Notes: generated from the sequence alone by a model not told the origin. 64,000 nucleotides of DNA from Aselliscus stoliczkanus (GCA_033961575.1 CM066737.1:48336771-48400770); one strand, 5' to 3'; positions 22,037 through 33,535 are shown, numbered from the stretch's first letter. Program-made: numbers and translations.

Positions 22037-22461
22037 GTTGCTCAATATAGTTAAGATAAGAGGTACACAAAATGCTGAATTATTATAGTGGCAGGGACAT
22101 GAGCAAATAAGGATCAAAGCGTGAGGAGTAGGAATGATTGTGAAATATCAGGTAACTTCAAAGAGTAAGGATGATGACATGAGAAAAAAGTAGAGTGTCA
22201 GAAAAATGACTAGAAGAGAACAGAGGTGAGAAAGAAAAGTACAGAATATAGAAGCTTACCTTTGTTAGGTAAAACTATTTCTTCCATATCAGAGAAAATT
22301 AGTTCACACCAACTTAAAATGTTAGTGCCACTGGCAACAACATGGATGGATCTTGAATTTTATTATAGTATGCGCTGTGCATATTCCTGAGTTAAATTGA
22401 TCTTCCTATGTTGTGTTTCTTGGATTGCTGTATTTAAATGGGTTTACTTCTCCAGAGCAGG
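22037..22461. other. Older single-copy DNA with a 30-base L1-like scrap
   Basis: No gene. GCAACAACATGGATGGATCTTGA-like sequence near 22330 matches the L1 ORF2 C-terminal segment but is too short to define an insertion. Confidence 0.4.
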
Positions 22462-22580
22462 TAGTTATTAATTTATTCAACAAACATTTATATGGATATA
22501 GATTCAAGCCCACAGGCTCTGTTAGCAGCTAGATATACAGTGATGAACAAAACCTGCATGGTCTTTGTACACTTAGTAAA
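22462..22580 (+). repeat. L2 3'-end fossil
   Basis: TTATTCAACAAACATTTATA, GATATACAGTGATGAACAAA and CTGCATGGTCTTTGTACACT follow the L2 3'-end order. Confidence 0.5.
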
Positions 22581-23056
22581 GAAGAAACAATAGAAGAAAG
22601 AGAAAGAGAAAAAGAGGGCATAGCTAGATTCTATCTGATAAATGAGAAAGTGGGTTAGAAGCAAGTTGTATGAAAAGGGTGAGAAAACTAGCTTAGAATA
22701 CATGTGATTTTCATATCATTCACATGATACTCATAAATATCCTGGGTGGGGAAATCACCTTGCTTTACTCCTAAGACCTCTCTCTACCCTGACAAAAACA
22801 ACAATTCCTAATACCAGCTACTTCTCACAACGGTTACCTAAGAGGGACTACAAAGAAAATTTTTCATCTTTAATCTTCCCTGGAAGAAGAACAGAAGTTT
22901 TTATACTAGAAACAACTAATGCTGTTTTCATTATTTAAATTAATTTCTAATAATTAAGGTTAGAAGTTTAAGCTGAAAAATAAAATGATTGACAGAGTAA
23001 TTACTGAAATATTTCACATATGCTATACTAAAATTGATGCATGTAACACATTAATT
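22581..23056. other. Older single-copy DNA
   Basis: Nothing recognisable seen. Confidence 0.5.
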
Positions 23057-23068
23057 AAAAACAATCCT

Positions 23069-23440
23069 GGGCCGGCCAAGTGGCGCATTGGTTGAGTTGG
23101 CTTGGGACACTGGCTCTGAGCTGATGCAGATCCCACATGAGGGCCAGTGACATTCTTCCCTATACAGCTAAGATGGTGAACAACAGCTTGACCTGGAGCT
23201 GGGTTGCCATGAGTGGCCGGCACAGGCATAGGCTGCAGTGGGCTGCTGTTAGCTACTGTGAGTGACTGGCAGCCAGCATGAGCAGCCGTCCAATGGCTAG
23301 CGAGGGACTGCCTCATCTGGGAAGAGCGCAATGATAATACCAACATGGGCCAGTGAAGTAATGTCCTCCACAACTAGACCAAATAACAAAAGGACAGCAA
23401 CTTGTCTGTTCCCCTATGCCAATTCCCCAATAAAATCTTA
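23069..23440 (+). mobile_element. Long-form tRNA-headed SINE (diverged)
   Basis: Sense long SINE with a head GGGCCGGCCAAGTGGCGCAT, internal deletions and an AATAAAATCTT tail. AAAACAAT lies on both sides. Confidence 0.88.
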
Positions 23441-23526
23441 AAAAAAAACAATGCCAAAAGACAAAGAGGTTTACCGAAGCCTAGACTAATCCATATTATA
23501 AATAATGGAAAAGGTTAATAGAATTT

Positions 23527-24043
23527 CTTTTTTAATAAGGGAATTGGGGGAGGGGAACAGTGTTGGGGAATTGGGGAGGGAGACTAGCCAAGTTGCTGTT
23601 CTTCAATCTTACCTGTGGAGAGCGCCCATCACCATCTGGCTGCCCATTGGTAGTTTGTGGCCTCTAAGTTCAAGGTGCTGTGTTAAAATCTTAGTTGTGG
23701 GTGGGCGTAGCCTCCATCCCATGTGGAAGTCAAACCCGGCAGCCTTGCACTCTCTCCACTGAGAGCATGCACTATCTCCATTGAGCCATCCGGGTGGCAG
23801 CTCAGCTCAAGGTACTGAGTTCATTCTTAGTTGTAGGGGGGCATAACCCACCATTGAACAGGCAGTCTTGTTTTTAGGAGCACATGCTCTCACCAGATGA
23901 GCCATCCAGCCATCTGTTGGCAGTTCAGTGGCACCTCAGCTCAGTTGCAGCATCACTGGCCCATGTGGGTATCTAACTGGCGGCCTTGTTGCTCAGAGCT
24001 CGTGCTCTTAAGCTAACAATCAACAGAGCCACTCTGCCGACCC
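23527..24043 (-). mobile_element. Multi-module Rhin-type SINE
   Basis: Antisense counterpart of the 20902 element: GGGAATTGGGGGAGGGGAAC start, several modules, and a head ending CACTCTGCCGACCC. Confidence 0.8.
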
Positions 24044-24646
24044 ATAAAAATTTTAAGAGTGGATGATTATAAAAGATTCCTTGATGATCCAATATGTTTT
24101 TTATTTATATAATGTCTTATAATAAAATTGATTTAGTAATCTTTATATTTTACTTAAATTTCTACAACAAATGATTTTGCTCATTTAATTTTTACTAATT
24201 CCGAAGTTCAAGTCCCTTTTCTTCCCTAAAACCTCAGATGAAAAATGATCAGGACGTCCTCAGACCTTTTAGGATATGTTTATTCTTTTCTTTTGTACTT
24301 TATTTATTTATACAATCAATATTATTTTATACTAGGATATGTTTATTCTTATCCCACACTTTCTTTTAAGGTGCTTATTTGTGCATTCACCTTATATTTC
24401 ATCTTTCCCATATTAGATCATAAGCCGTGTTTGGGTGGTAGTTTTTTTATTTGCCACATTAAAGGTACACAAAGACTTGGTTCATTTATTCTGTCAACAA
24501 ATACTTATTGAGGACCTGCTATATACCAGGCATGAAGAAACACAATGTGCTGAATATATCCTGACATTTACTTTAAAACTATTACACCACAGTTTTCAGT
24601 TTGGTAACATTACAAAAATGCTCCAATATTTTTAATCAGCATTCAT
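24044..24646. other. Older single-copy DNA with an L2 scrap
   Basis: TCAACAAATACTTATTGAGG / ACCTGCTATATACCAGGCAT near 24495-24535 looks like an L2 3'-end start. Nothing else recognisable. Confidence 0.5.
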
Positions 24647-24663
24647 TAAAATTCCTCTTTCCC

Positions 24664-24773
24664 AGGGCCGGCCGAGTGGCACGGTGGTTAAGCGCTGGCC
24701 TAGGAAGCCAGCAGCCCCGGTTCGGTCCCACATATGAGGGCCAGTGATACTGCCCTCAAAAAAATAAAAATAA
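24664..24773 (+). mobile_element. Short-form tRNA-headed SINE
   Basis: Sense short SINE with duplication AAAATTCCTCTTTCCC on both sides. Confidence 0.94.
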
Positions 24774-24904
24774 AAAATTCCTCTTTCCCTATAAACACTG
24801 TTATGTATAGGTTCTTCTATTTTAACGTTCACTCCAATGCAATTCTGTCATTTTTCTTTGGCCTATATTATATTTAAATTCATGTTTTGGACTAGGTCTC
24901 TTTT

Positions 24905-24911
24905 TTTTAAC

Positions 24912-24951
<40 letters not shown>

Positions 24952-25318
24952 GTTACAGATGTACAAAACAATGCAATAGTTATTTTTTTCACCCCTTACA
25001 AAGTGACTCCCCCCTCCCCTGTCCCCCCACACCTGATATCATACATATCTATTACAATTCCATTGACTCCATCCCCACACTATATTCCACATCCCATGAC
25101 TATATATGTGTTAAATTATAGTTGACATATAATATTGTTCAGTGTACTTCAGATGTACAGTGCAGTGGTAAGGCCACTACACCATCCATGAAGTGGTCTC
25201 CCTAAAAGGGCATGCATCCTTCTGTTCCCCTAAAAAAAATATTTACAACCGTATTGATTATATTCCCTAAACTGTCTCTTCTGTCTCTGTAGTAGGAACT
25301 GATAACTACAATACTACT
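24905..25318 (-). mobile_element. 5'-truncated L1, 3' UTR only
   Basis: Antisense L1 3' UTR. The poly(A) has turned into an (ATT)12-13 microsatellite at 24913-24951. GTACACTTCAGATGTACAGTGC and ACCATCCATGAAGTGGTCTC-like segments match the 3' UTRs of A1 and B. Target duplications GGACTAGGTCTCTT and GGAGTAGGTCTCTT flank it. Confidence 0.85.
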
Positions 25319-25610
25319 GGAGTAGGTCTCTTAATAAGTACTGGTAAATATTTATTTTACTAGTAGATGTTCATGTTTAGCTTTTGATTTGTGATATAAG
25401 CAAGGAGAAGCCAAAATAAGAATAACAGAACAAATGTCTAACTACAAGAAATATAGTCACAATTGGGACAAGTATATTTTATATTTGAAGTTCTCTGTAG
25501 ATATCACACAGATTCCAAATCAAACTCATTCTAATACTCTAGGGAAAAAATTTCCTATTTTGACTGAAGGACATATGATCAATTTATAACTATAGAAGTA
25601 ATACATTCTT

Positions 25611-25719
25611 TATTTATTTATTTTTTTAGGGCAGTGTCACTGGCCCTCATATGTGGGACTGAACCAGGGCAGCTGGCTTCCCAAGCCAGCGCTTAACCAC
25701 TGCGCCACTCAGCCGGCCC
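25611..25719 (-). mobile_element. Short-form tRNA-headed SINE
   Basis: Antisense short SINE. TAGAAGTAATACATTCTT on the left and TAGAAATAATACATTCTT on the right. Confidence 0.93.
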
Positions 25720-25737
25720 TAGAAATAATACATTCTT

Positions 25738-26689
25738 ATTGTAAAAATATTGGAAACTAGAGAAAATTTTAAATAAGTAGGTTAAAGAAACGTCCAGTTA
25801 GTTGATGACAAGATGATATGTTTACCAATATTTTCATGGGGTAAAATCATACTATGGAGATTTTAATTATCAACTGTAAATTAATAGTTTATTTAAAATG
25901 ATGTGTCAAAAAGGAAATTTAAATAAAATGATGAAAATAATAAGCATTATATTCTTCCAAATTTTTTTTATAGTTCTATTAAAAGAATGCTTTTGTTACT
26001 GAAAGCCAACTTTGACTATTCATGTGAAATTCGAACAAACTTTTCATTGAAATAAAAAAGGAATAAAAAATCTATTATAAAAATAGAAACAGTATGCAGA
26101 TTTCAGTTATGAGTTTCAAATCTAGGTTGTGAAATTGAGAGTTTGGAAGCAGGTTTTAGTAAAACCTTAAAATGAAGAATTAATAAATCTATACAAAGCA
26201 CAAAATTACTCTTTAAGAATTGTGTTTCACCCTCTTGGCTGTCTTTCAATCTCTATTATGTTCACACTGCATGCTCTGGATATTGAATAAAATATACACA
26301 GCCCATGCAATGAGTACGTCCCAGAGCCAAGTCTAGTTGTGATACAAAATTCAAAAGGTGGTAGCGTTTGGTTGAATTTTAAATACTAAATAAATTTGAC
26401 ACAACTCATTTTGAAGGTTGAAAGTTTGGCAAAAAGACTATGGAACCTTACAGCTTATATAAATCATATCTAAGTAATCTCTCACCCTCTGGCCATACCC
26501 TCTATCCTCTTCCAAAGCAAACCAGACAGATGAATATCTATTGCAAATGAACTCCAAAGATATCTGGGACCAACCTCAGATAACTCTTATCAGAATTTAT
26601 AAATTCTAATTAGAAATGCCTTTCTTTATTACATCCAAATTAAATGTTTTGCTCTGCAGTCTAAACCAGAGGTGGTGTCTTGGAAAAAA
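25738..26689. other. Older single-copy DNA
   Basis: A/T-rich; no gene or clear repeat seen. Confidence 0.5.
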
Positions 26690-26880
26690 ATATTGGACAT
26701 GAGACTAAGCAAACATGAATTTTACCATATAATTAAACGACTTTAGACAAATCACTAAAATTCACTGTACCATTCTTTCTATGCCATAAAACAAGGACAA
26801 TAATAACAAATTTACATGTTTATTATGTAAAAGGTTAAGGGAGTTTAAACATGCAAAAGTACTTTGTAAACTATAAAAAA
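26690..26880 (+). repeat. MIR fossil
   Basis: TTTAGACAAATCACT, CCATAAAACAAGGACAATAA and GCAAAAGTACTTTGTAAACT follow the sense MIR order. Confidence 0.55.
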
Positions 26881-26891
26881 TGAATAACTAT

Positions 26892-26990
26892 GGGCCGGCT
26901 GAGTGGCGCAGTGTAAGCGCTGGCTTGAGAAGCCAGTGGGCCCTGGTTCGGTCCCACATATGAGGGTCAGTGACACTGCCCTCAAAAAAA
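26892..26990 (+). mobile_element. Short-form tRNA-headed SINE
   Basis: Sense short SINE missing about four bases in the A-box region (GCGCAGTGTAAGCGC). AAAATGAATAACTAT and AAAATGAACAACTAT flank it. Confidence 0.92.
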
Positions 26991-27185
26991 AAAATGAACA
27001 ACTATAATGGATTCTTACTTTGGAGTAATACTATTCCAACTCATATCACCATTTTCTCCTCTTCATAGTTCTTGTCTTCTATTCCTTTCATATCTTGGTA
27101 TCTCTCCTCTAGAACCTTTTCAAGAGTTCCTATGTAATTACCCAATTCCACCACTCTGAACTAGATCTAAGACTTAATTGATTAG

Positions 27186-27290
27186 GGGCCGGCCGAGAGG
27201 CACAGTGGTTAAGAGCTGGCTTGGGACGCCAGCAGCCCTGGTTCGGTTCCCACATATGTGGGCCAGTGACACTGCCCTCAAAAAAAAAAA
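27186..27290 (+). mobile_element. Short-form tRNA-headed SINE
   Basis: Sense short SINE with a perfect 17-base duplication, AAGACTTAATTGATTAG, at 27169-27185 and 27291-27307. Confidence 0.95.
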
Positions 27291-27339
27291 AAGACTTAAT
27301 TGATTAGCTGGCTGAGGTCTGTTTTTATTACCTATCATA

Positions 27340-28010
27340 CTTATGTCAATAAGCATGCAAACTTGTTGTTTGGGATACAGCTGTGAACAAGTCTTTTAAG
27401 GTCCTGGCTACCATGAAGTTTGCAATACAGGAGTAGGGAGAGAAATAATAAAGAAATGTTCAAATAAGAAAATTTTATATAGTAATTATGCTGTTAAAAA
27501 TAAAATAAAACAAGGGCTGGCCGAGCGGCTCAGTTGGTTAAGAGCTCGCTCAAGTGTGCGAGCTGAGCTCTGAGCAACAGCAGTTCGATGCCCAGCCCAA
27601 GCTGAGCTGCTGCTGAGCTGTCAACACGTGGTAGGATGGCTCAGATAAAAAATTAATAATAATAAAATAAAACAGACAATCATGAGAGATGGGTGGAGTA
27701 GTTTGGAAGAGGTGGCCAAGGTAGAACACTGAGAGAGTGACAGGACCTGAGACTTCAAGAATGAGGAGGATTAGTCATTTGAGGACCTGGGAGGATAAAA
27801 TTCCAGAGTGAACATCAAGAGCAAGTGGCTTAAGGTGGCCACTGTGGCTGTGGAATAGTGAATCAGTTGTATATGATGGGGATAGAGAGAAAAATCTAGG
27901 ACTCTATCGTAAAGGTGTTGTAAATCATTCTAAGGAGTTGAAATAAGAAGGATTTGAATGGTTGTAAGCATGGACTGATGTGTTACAGGGACTAAAAAAC
28001 CACCCTTCAG
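27340..28010 (+). repeat. L2 LINE fossil, split by a SINE
   Basis: GGGATACAGCTGTGAACAAG, then after the SINE GACAGGACCTGAGACTTCAA, AGGTGGCCACTGTGGCTG and GTAAGCATGGACTGATGTG. This order fits the L2 3' portion. Diverged, so a moderate call. Confidence 0.55.
27514..27640 (+). mobile_element. Third SINE subtype (head plus short CAGCTC body)
   Basis: Sense copy: GGGCTGGCCGAGCGGCTCAG head, AGCAACAGCAGTTCGATGCC, GTGGTAGGATGGCTCAG, A-rich tail. It interrupts the L2 fossil between AATAAAATAAAACA repeats. Confidence 0.85.
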
Positions 28011-28315
28011 AGTTTGCCCAGTGATTTCTGAATACCTCAATACTTTCAACAGAGTACTGCCCTGCGATCTCTTTTACTTGTATGTGATCTGCAAATCTAA
28101 CATTAGGATTTTTCTTTCATCTCTGTTTAATAAGTATTAATTAGTTGTGTATATTCTACTTTGCAATAGAGTAATGACTGATATTAAATTTAGTCAATTT
28201 TAGATACCTATGACATCCATTTTGTCCTCATTCTACAGGTCTGCGAAAATAGATTGACATAATGGGCTCTCTATATTTCATACAAAATCATACAAAATTA
28301 CAGAGTCACTTTTTT

Positions 28316-28819
28316 TTAAAAGATTTTATTGGGGAATTGGGTGAGGGGAACAGTGTTGGGGAATTGGGGAAGGGGACCAGCCAAGTTGTTGTTCTTCAAT
28401 CTTCATTGTGGAGGGCGTCACTTGCCATCTGGCTTCCCATCTACAGCTCGTGGCCTCTAAGCTCAAGGTGCTGCGTTCAATCTTAGTTGTGGGTGGGAGT
28501 AGCCACCATCCCATGTGGGAGTCGAACCAGCAGCCTTGTTGTTAAGAGCACACATCCTATCCACTGAGCCATCAGGGCGGCAGCTCAGCTCAAGTTGCTG
28601 AGTTCAATCGTTTTAGTTGCAGGTCATCGTAGCCCACCATCGAACAGGCAATCTTGTTGTTACATCAGCTGAGCAATCCTGCCACCTGTTGGCAGCTCAT
28701 CCACAGCTTAGCTAGGGTGCAACATTCACTGGCCCTTGTGGGAATTGAACCCACGGCCCTGTTACTCAGAGCACACACTCTAGGCCAACTCTTAACCAAC
28801 TGAGCCACTTGGCTGGCCC
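28316..28819 (-). mobile_element. Multi-module Rhin-type SINE
   Basis: Antisense SINE between ACAGAGTCACTTTTTT and ACAAAGTCACTTTTT. Full set of modules, with the head ending CCACTTGGCTGGCCC. Confidence 0.85.
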
Positions 28820-28960
28820 CACAAAGTCACTTTTTAATGTAGATAAAATCATGTTTCTTATTCCTCTTTGTCATTCAATGAGGGAATGAATGAGTGGTGA
28901 TATTATATGGATATTTTTTCAATAAGATGTTTATTAAATATATCTACATACAATATTCTA

Positions 28961-28989
28961 TGAGGCCTGACAATTAGGTTCGCGAACTT
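28961..28989. repeat. Mariner left terminal inverted repeat
   Basis: About 29 bases pair with the complement of 30372-30400. The shared core reads TGAGG then ..CACAATTAAGTTC-like. The right copy is clearly more diverged. Confidence 0.8.
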
Positions 28990-29165
28990 GCCACTCTGTG
29001 CTTATATTGGCAGCACTGTACAAACAGCTCAGTAAGGTTTCATAAATTTCATATATCAGTGTCCCTTAGCTGTGTTCATGTTGCCGTGTGGCATTGTCTT
29101 GATGAGTGGCGTTCATTATTGTCACTGTGCATCTTTGTGTGCCATAGCAAGAACATCAGCTTGAA

Positions 29166-30333
29166 TTGGAGCAATGAACAAACATTAAATTTCTTGTTAA
29201 ACTTGGAAAGACTGGAAGTGAAATCAGGCACATGTTAGTCCAAGCTGATGGGGATAATTCCATGAAGAAAACAGCAGTGTACAAATGGATTAAATGTTTT
29301 TCTGAGGGGAGAGAAAGCATCACTGATGAAGAGAGGTCAGGGCAGACAGTAACGAGCAGAACTGATGAAAATATTGCAAAACTTCACTGAATTGTGTGTC
29401 AAAATTATCAGCTGACTGTGAGAAACATAGCAGACCAAGTAAACATTGATAGAAAAACAGTTAGGAAAATCTTAACTGCAAACCTATGTGCAAAAATGGT
29501 CCCGAAGGAGCTCACCAATGAACAAGAGCAAAGGAGAATTGAAGTTTGCCAAGACCTTCTAGAGAGGCAAGACAATGTTTTGGGCCATGTTATCACTGGT
29601 GATAAGACATGGGTATACCAGTAAGACCCAGAATTGAAGCATCAAAGTGCACAATGGAAGTCAACCAAGTCTCCCCTACCAAAAAAGTTCTGTCAGTCCA
29701 AACCAAGAGTCAAAATGATATTGCTAACCTTTTTTGATATCAGAGGGAATATTCATTATGAATTTGTACCAACTGGACAAATAGTTAACGAAGTTTACTA
29801 TTCGGAAGTGCTGAAAAGGCTGCGTGAAAAATGTTAGATGAAAATGACCTGAATTTTTCGCCAACAATTCATGGCTCTGGCATCACAGCAATGTGCCAGC
29901 TCACATGGCACTGTCTGTGAGGGTGTTTTTAGCCAGTAAACAAATAAGTGCATTGGAACGCCCTCCCTACTCATGTGATCTGGCACCCAATGACTTCTTT
30001 CTTTACCTGAATATAAAGAAAATATTTAAAGGAAGATTTTCTCTTTTTGTCTTTTTTTTAGAGGGCAGTGTCACTGGCCCTCATATATGGGATCTGAACC
30101 GGGGCCACCGGTGTCCCAAGCCAGCTCGTAACCACCATGCCACTCGGCCAGCCCAGAAAGGAAGACATTTTGATGACATTCAGGACATCAAGGTTAATAC
30201 AATGACAGCTCTGATGGCCATTCCAGAAAAAAAGTTCCGAAAGTGCTTTGAAGGGTGGACTAGGTGCTGGCATCAGTGCATAGCTTCCCAAGGGGAGTAC
30301 TTCGAAGGTGACAATAGTGATAATCAGCAATGA
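29166..30333 (+). pseudogene. Mariner transposase (DD34D type), broken
   Basis: The transposase would bind the terminal repeats and cut and paste the element at TA sites. An N-terminal helix-turn-helix region is readable (IKFLVKLGKTGSEIR, MKKTAVYKWIKCFSEG, LTVRNIADQVNIDRKTVRKIL). The linker motif is present in altered form (KMVPKELTNEQ). The first catalytic aspartate is in VITGDKTWVY. The third is in SCDLAPNDFF. The second, expected in HDNAPAH, reads HSNVPAH and is lost. Other damage: TTG instead of ATG at 29166, TGA at 29175, stops near 29386, 29622 and 29835, and a frameshift near 29860. A SINE at 30041 splits the C-terminus, after which GRHFDDIQDI and CIASQGEYFEGD resume. Confidence 0.9.
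30041..30156 (-). mobile_element. Short-form SINE inside the mariner transposase
   Basis: Antisense short SINE between AAAGGAAGA repeats at about 30028-30036 and 30157-30165. The 129-base net insertion is a multiple of three and carries no stop in the transposase frame, so the ORF 29893-30333 runs straight through it. Confidence 0.92.
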
Positions 30334-30402
30334 GGTATGTAGCACTTTTAGAAAAATTCATCCTAGAGGATGAATTCTTGAACTTAAGTGTGATACCTCA
30401 TA

Positions 30403-30795
30403 TTCACTAAACCCTCCTACATAGTGCTGCTGGGGCCCAGGGTAGGCCACCAGAAGCTATCCCACAGTGGAATATTGGTTATTTAAAATTCTACCCTGAG
30501 GCTTCCAGTGCAAGAGGAACACCCTGACCTTTCTGTCCTCATAAAAGCAGAAGATAAATATCCCATATGAAAGTTGTCCTTCCTGCACCTGGAAGACACC
30601 CATTATTGCTAGAGTTAAAACAACTCAGAGCTGAAGAGTTTGCATAAATGAACTTTGGGGTCTTTTTTCTAATTTGTTACTTTGTTTAAATTTCTCATTT
30701 ATAAAAACCCAAACCTTAATTAGATTCCTTTCTAATGAGCACTAACTTTTTTCCCCTTTCAATTTCTCATTAATTTATTGTTTTTCGCCTAAAAA
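30403..30795. other. Older single-copy DNA
   Basis: Sequence to the right of the mariner; no gene or clear repeat. Confidence 0.5.
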
Positions 30796-30809
30796 AGTAT
30801 AGAAAAACA

Positions 30810-31246
30810 GGGCAGGCCGAGTGGCGCATTGGTTAAGTGCTGGTTTTGGGATGCCAGCGGCCCCGGTTCAGATCCCACATGAGGGCCAGTGACACTGCCC
30901 TCTACAGCTAACAACAACTCCACCTGGAGCTGGGCTGTTCGAGCCCTGGCAACGGTGTAGGCTGCAGCCCCTGCTGCAGTGGGCTGCCATAGGCTACAGT
31001 GAGTGGCCAACAGCCAGCGTGAGCAGCTGGCAGCCAGCACAAGCTGCCAATAGCCCTGGTGATTGATCATCCAGAGGCCAGTGACTGATCTGCCTCATCC
31101 GGGAAGAGCGCAATGACGATACCAACAGTGAAGCAACATCCTCCGCAACTAGACTGAAGAACAGAAACACAGCAACTTGTCTGTTCCCCTTCCCCGATTC
31201 CCCAACACTGTTCCCCTCTGCCAATTCCCTAATAAAATCTTAAAAA
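30810..31246 (+). mobile_element. Long-form tRNA-headed SINE
   Basis: Sense long SINE (GGGCAGGCCGAGTGGCGCAT head, CTAATAAAATCTTAAAAAC tail). A-rich imperfect duplications flank it. Confidence 0.92.
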
Positions 31247-31668
31247 CAAAAAAGGATAAAAAACATTGTCTGAGCCTCATTTTATGATCTGAACATCATA
31301 TTATGATTCTCCTATGTGCATGAATTAAATCGGTTTTTCTCCTGTTAATCTAATCTTGTGTCAACTTTATTATTGGTCCAGCAATAAGAACTAAAGAAGG
31401 TTAAAATTATAATCTCTAGATCCATTCATGTTGTCACAAATGGCACTATTTCATCTTTTCTGATAGCAGAATAGTATTCCATTGTGTATATATACCACAA
31501 CTTATTTACCCAATCATCTGTCAAATGAAAATTTCATTGTTTCCATGTCTTGGCCACTGTAAATAAAGCCGCAATTAACATTGGGGCACATATATCTTTA
31601 CAGAAATGTTTTCAGAATTTTTGGGTAACTACTGAAGGGAAAAGTTGCTGGGTCATATGGTAATTCAG

Positions 31669-31778
31669 TTTTCTTTTTTTGAGAGCAGTGTCACTGGCCC
31701 TCATTTGTGGGACCCAAACTGGGACCTCTGGCTTCCAAAGCCAGCGCTTAAGCACTCACTGTGCCACTTGGCCGGCCC
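31669..31778 (-). mobile_element. Short-form tRNA-headed SINE
   Basis: Antisense short SINE in the inverted half of G, flanked by TGGTAATTC. Confidence 0.9.
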
Positions 31779-31801
31779 TGGTAATTCTATTTTTAATTTT
31801 T

Positions 31802-31923
31802 TTTTTTTAAATCTCAGCCATCCTGCTACCTGTTGGCAGCTCAGCGGCTACTCAGCTCAGGCTGGGCATCGAATTGCTGTTGCTGAGAGCTCAGCTGGCA
31901 CTCTTGAGCCACTCAGTTGGCCC
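31802..31923 (-). mobile_element. Third SINE subtype (head plus short CAGCTC body)
   Basis: Antisense copy like that at 17723: CCATCCTGCTACCTGTTGGC, GGGCATCGAATTGCTGTTG, head ending CACTCAGTTGGCC. TCTATTTTTAATTTTT and TCTATTTTGAATTTTTT flank it. Confidence 0.85.
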
Positions 31924-32166
31924 TCTATTTTGAATTTTTTGAAGAATCTCCACACAGCCTTCATAGCAGCTGCACCAATCTGCATTCCCACCAACAGTGT
32001 ATGAGTGCCATTTGGGAAAACATGGATTGATCTTGAGATGATAATATTAAGTGAAATAAGTCAGAAAAAAATTCAAGAAACCTGATTTCACTGATATGAA
32101 GTATATAAAACTGAAAGCCACAAAGGAACAAGACAAACTAATGAAGAAACAAAAACTCATAGACAC

Positions 32167-32270
32167 TGGGCCGGCTGAGTGGCACAGTGGTTAAACGCTG
32201 GCTTGGGAAGCCAGCAGCACCGGTTCGGGTCCCATATATGAGGGCCGTGACACTCCCCTCAAAAAACAAC
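32167..32270 (+). mobile_element. Short-form tRNA-headed SINE
   Basis: Sense short SINE with duplication AACTCATAGACAC at 32154-32166 and 32271-32283. Confidence 0.93.
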
Positions 32271-32720
32271 AACTCATAGACACAGACAATAGTTTAGTGT
32301 TTACTGGAAGGTTAAGGCGGGCAGAGGGGTGTAAAGGGTTCATAGGTGAGGGTAAAAAAGATCAAATACATGATGATAGGAGGACAACTGACTCTAGGTT
32401 GTGTACACACAATATGATATATAGATGAAGTAATACAGAATTGTACACCTGAAATCTATGTAAGTTTACTAACAACTGTCAACACAATAAACTTTAATTA
32501 AAAAATAAAACAGGATGACATCATAGAACTGGCAGCATGAGGTGAGCCACATGAAACATCCCCTGGAATTTACAGCAAGTTGAACAACTATAATTCTACA
32601 AAGGACTCCCTGCACAGCAGACAGGCAAGACTAAGAGACAGGCAACTTAAATCATCTAATGGTGGTCAAATTGGGCAAGCAGGGGAGGAATAAAGGGGGA
32701 AAAGGGGAAACACGGGCTAC

Positions 32721-33535
32721 GTGGGCACAGGACTCAGACCAGTGTTTGGAGCTTTGAGCTCCAAGATTCCTGCATTCTGGAACTACTCAAGGGAGAGGGA
32801 AAAGTTCAGACTGCTAGCACTCCCCTTATGGCCCAGAGAACCACCTAATGGATCAGTATATAACACTGCTGAACCCAACTCTCATGGCAGAAACCTCAGA
32901 GTGAAGACTGAGGGAACAATGGTGAAAACAGTGGTTTAAGTCCTCACTGCCAAGCAAAGAATGGAAGGCATAGGCACAGAGCCTAGCTGCCCCCACCACA
33001 CGCTCACAGAACACACCCCACCCCCACCTGCCCAATGCTAGAAGAGCAACAGTACAGTGTCAGATCAAAGAACTGAACATTTGCAACTTTAAAAACTGCT
33101 GCACACAGCCATGGACTCACAGCCCAACTTGTTCTGGCAAAGGGTCTCACCCTTAGGTGCTGGGCTGGCTGTGTTCATGGTTGCCACCATTGTTCAGAAC
33201 CAACACTTACAACCCACCCCCCAACCCCCCCCACACACACACAGATCTGGGTGGATACCTGCACGAGTAAACAGAGCTGGTGAAACACATAGGCTCTGAA
33301 TCTGATGCAGGAAGATCTATGGGACTTCAAAAGCTCTCTACATCTTCCAACAGAGGCAAAGCTGTGAGACCCAGGTGACCTGCTCACAGAGGAGAAGCCC
33401 ACCTTCCAGTGAATCCCCCCATTGTATGACAAGCTGGAACCGTGCAGAGAAAATATAACACCAAAACATGAGAGGGAATAAAAGGCTGTAGTAGGAGAGA
33501 AAATAAAGCCTTCTACCAATACCTACTGGAAAGCA
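32721..33535 (+). promoter_or_regulatory. L1 D 5' UTR
   Basis: Non-coding leader of the old L1, recognisable by its position before ORF1 and its higher G/C. It contains a CCCACCCCCCAACCCCCCCC/ACACACAC tract at about 33213-33241. ORFs here are not conserved. Confidence 0.5.

Larger units (their letters stand above)
28961..30400 (+). mobile_element. Mariner DNA transposon (inactive)
   Basis: The left terminal repeat TGAGGCCTGACAATTAGGTT starts at 28961. The right one, at 30372-30400, read inwards is TGAGGTATCACACTTAAGTT, a diverged match. TA flanks both ends (28959-28960 and 30401-30402), the hallmark of Tc1/mariner insertion. Length is 1440 bases including a SINE insertion of about 130 bases, so the mariner itself was about 1.3 kb, the usual size. 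Such elements reach mammals by horizontal transfer; that is family knowledge, not shown here. Confidence 0.92.
31412..32510 (+). mobile_element. L1 'G' with 5' inversion (twin priming)
   Basis: Positions 31412-32010 are antisense L1 ORF2 C-terminal sequence (complement of the MEYYSAI and IAALFT..KTW region up to GGTGGGAATGCAGA). From about 32011 the sequence flips to sense ORF2 end (ACATGGATTGATCTTGAGAT) and continues through the 3' UTR to CAATAAACTTTAATTAAAAA at about 32500. An inverted 5' half joined to a sense 3' half is the known product of twin-primed L1 reverse transcription. Three SINEs inserted later. Confidence 0.8.

Noticed and set aside
22310..22360. Small L1 ORF2 scrap
   Set aside because: About 30 bases match the L1 ORF2 C-terminal motif, too short and without flanking duplications to call an insertion.
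24913..24951. (ATT)n as an independent microsatellite locus
   Set aside because: It sits exactly where the poly(A) of the antisense L1 tail should be, so it is an evolved poly(A) tail.
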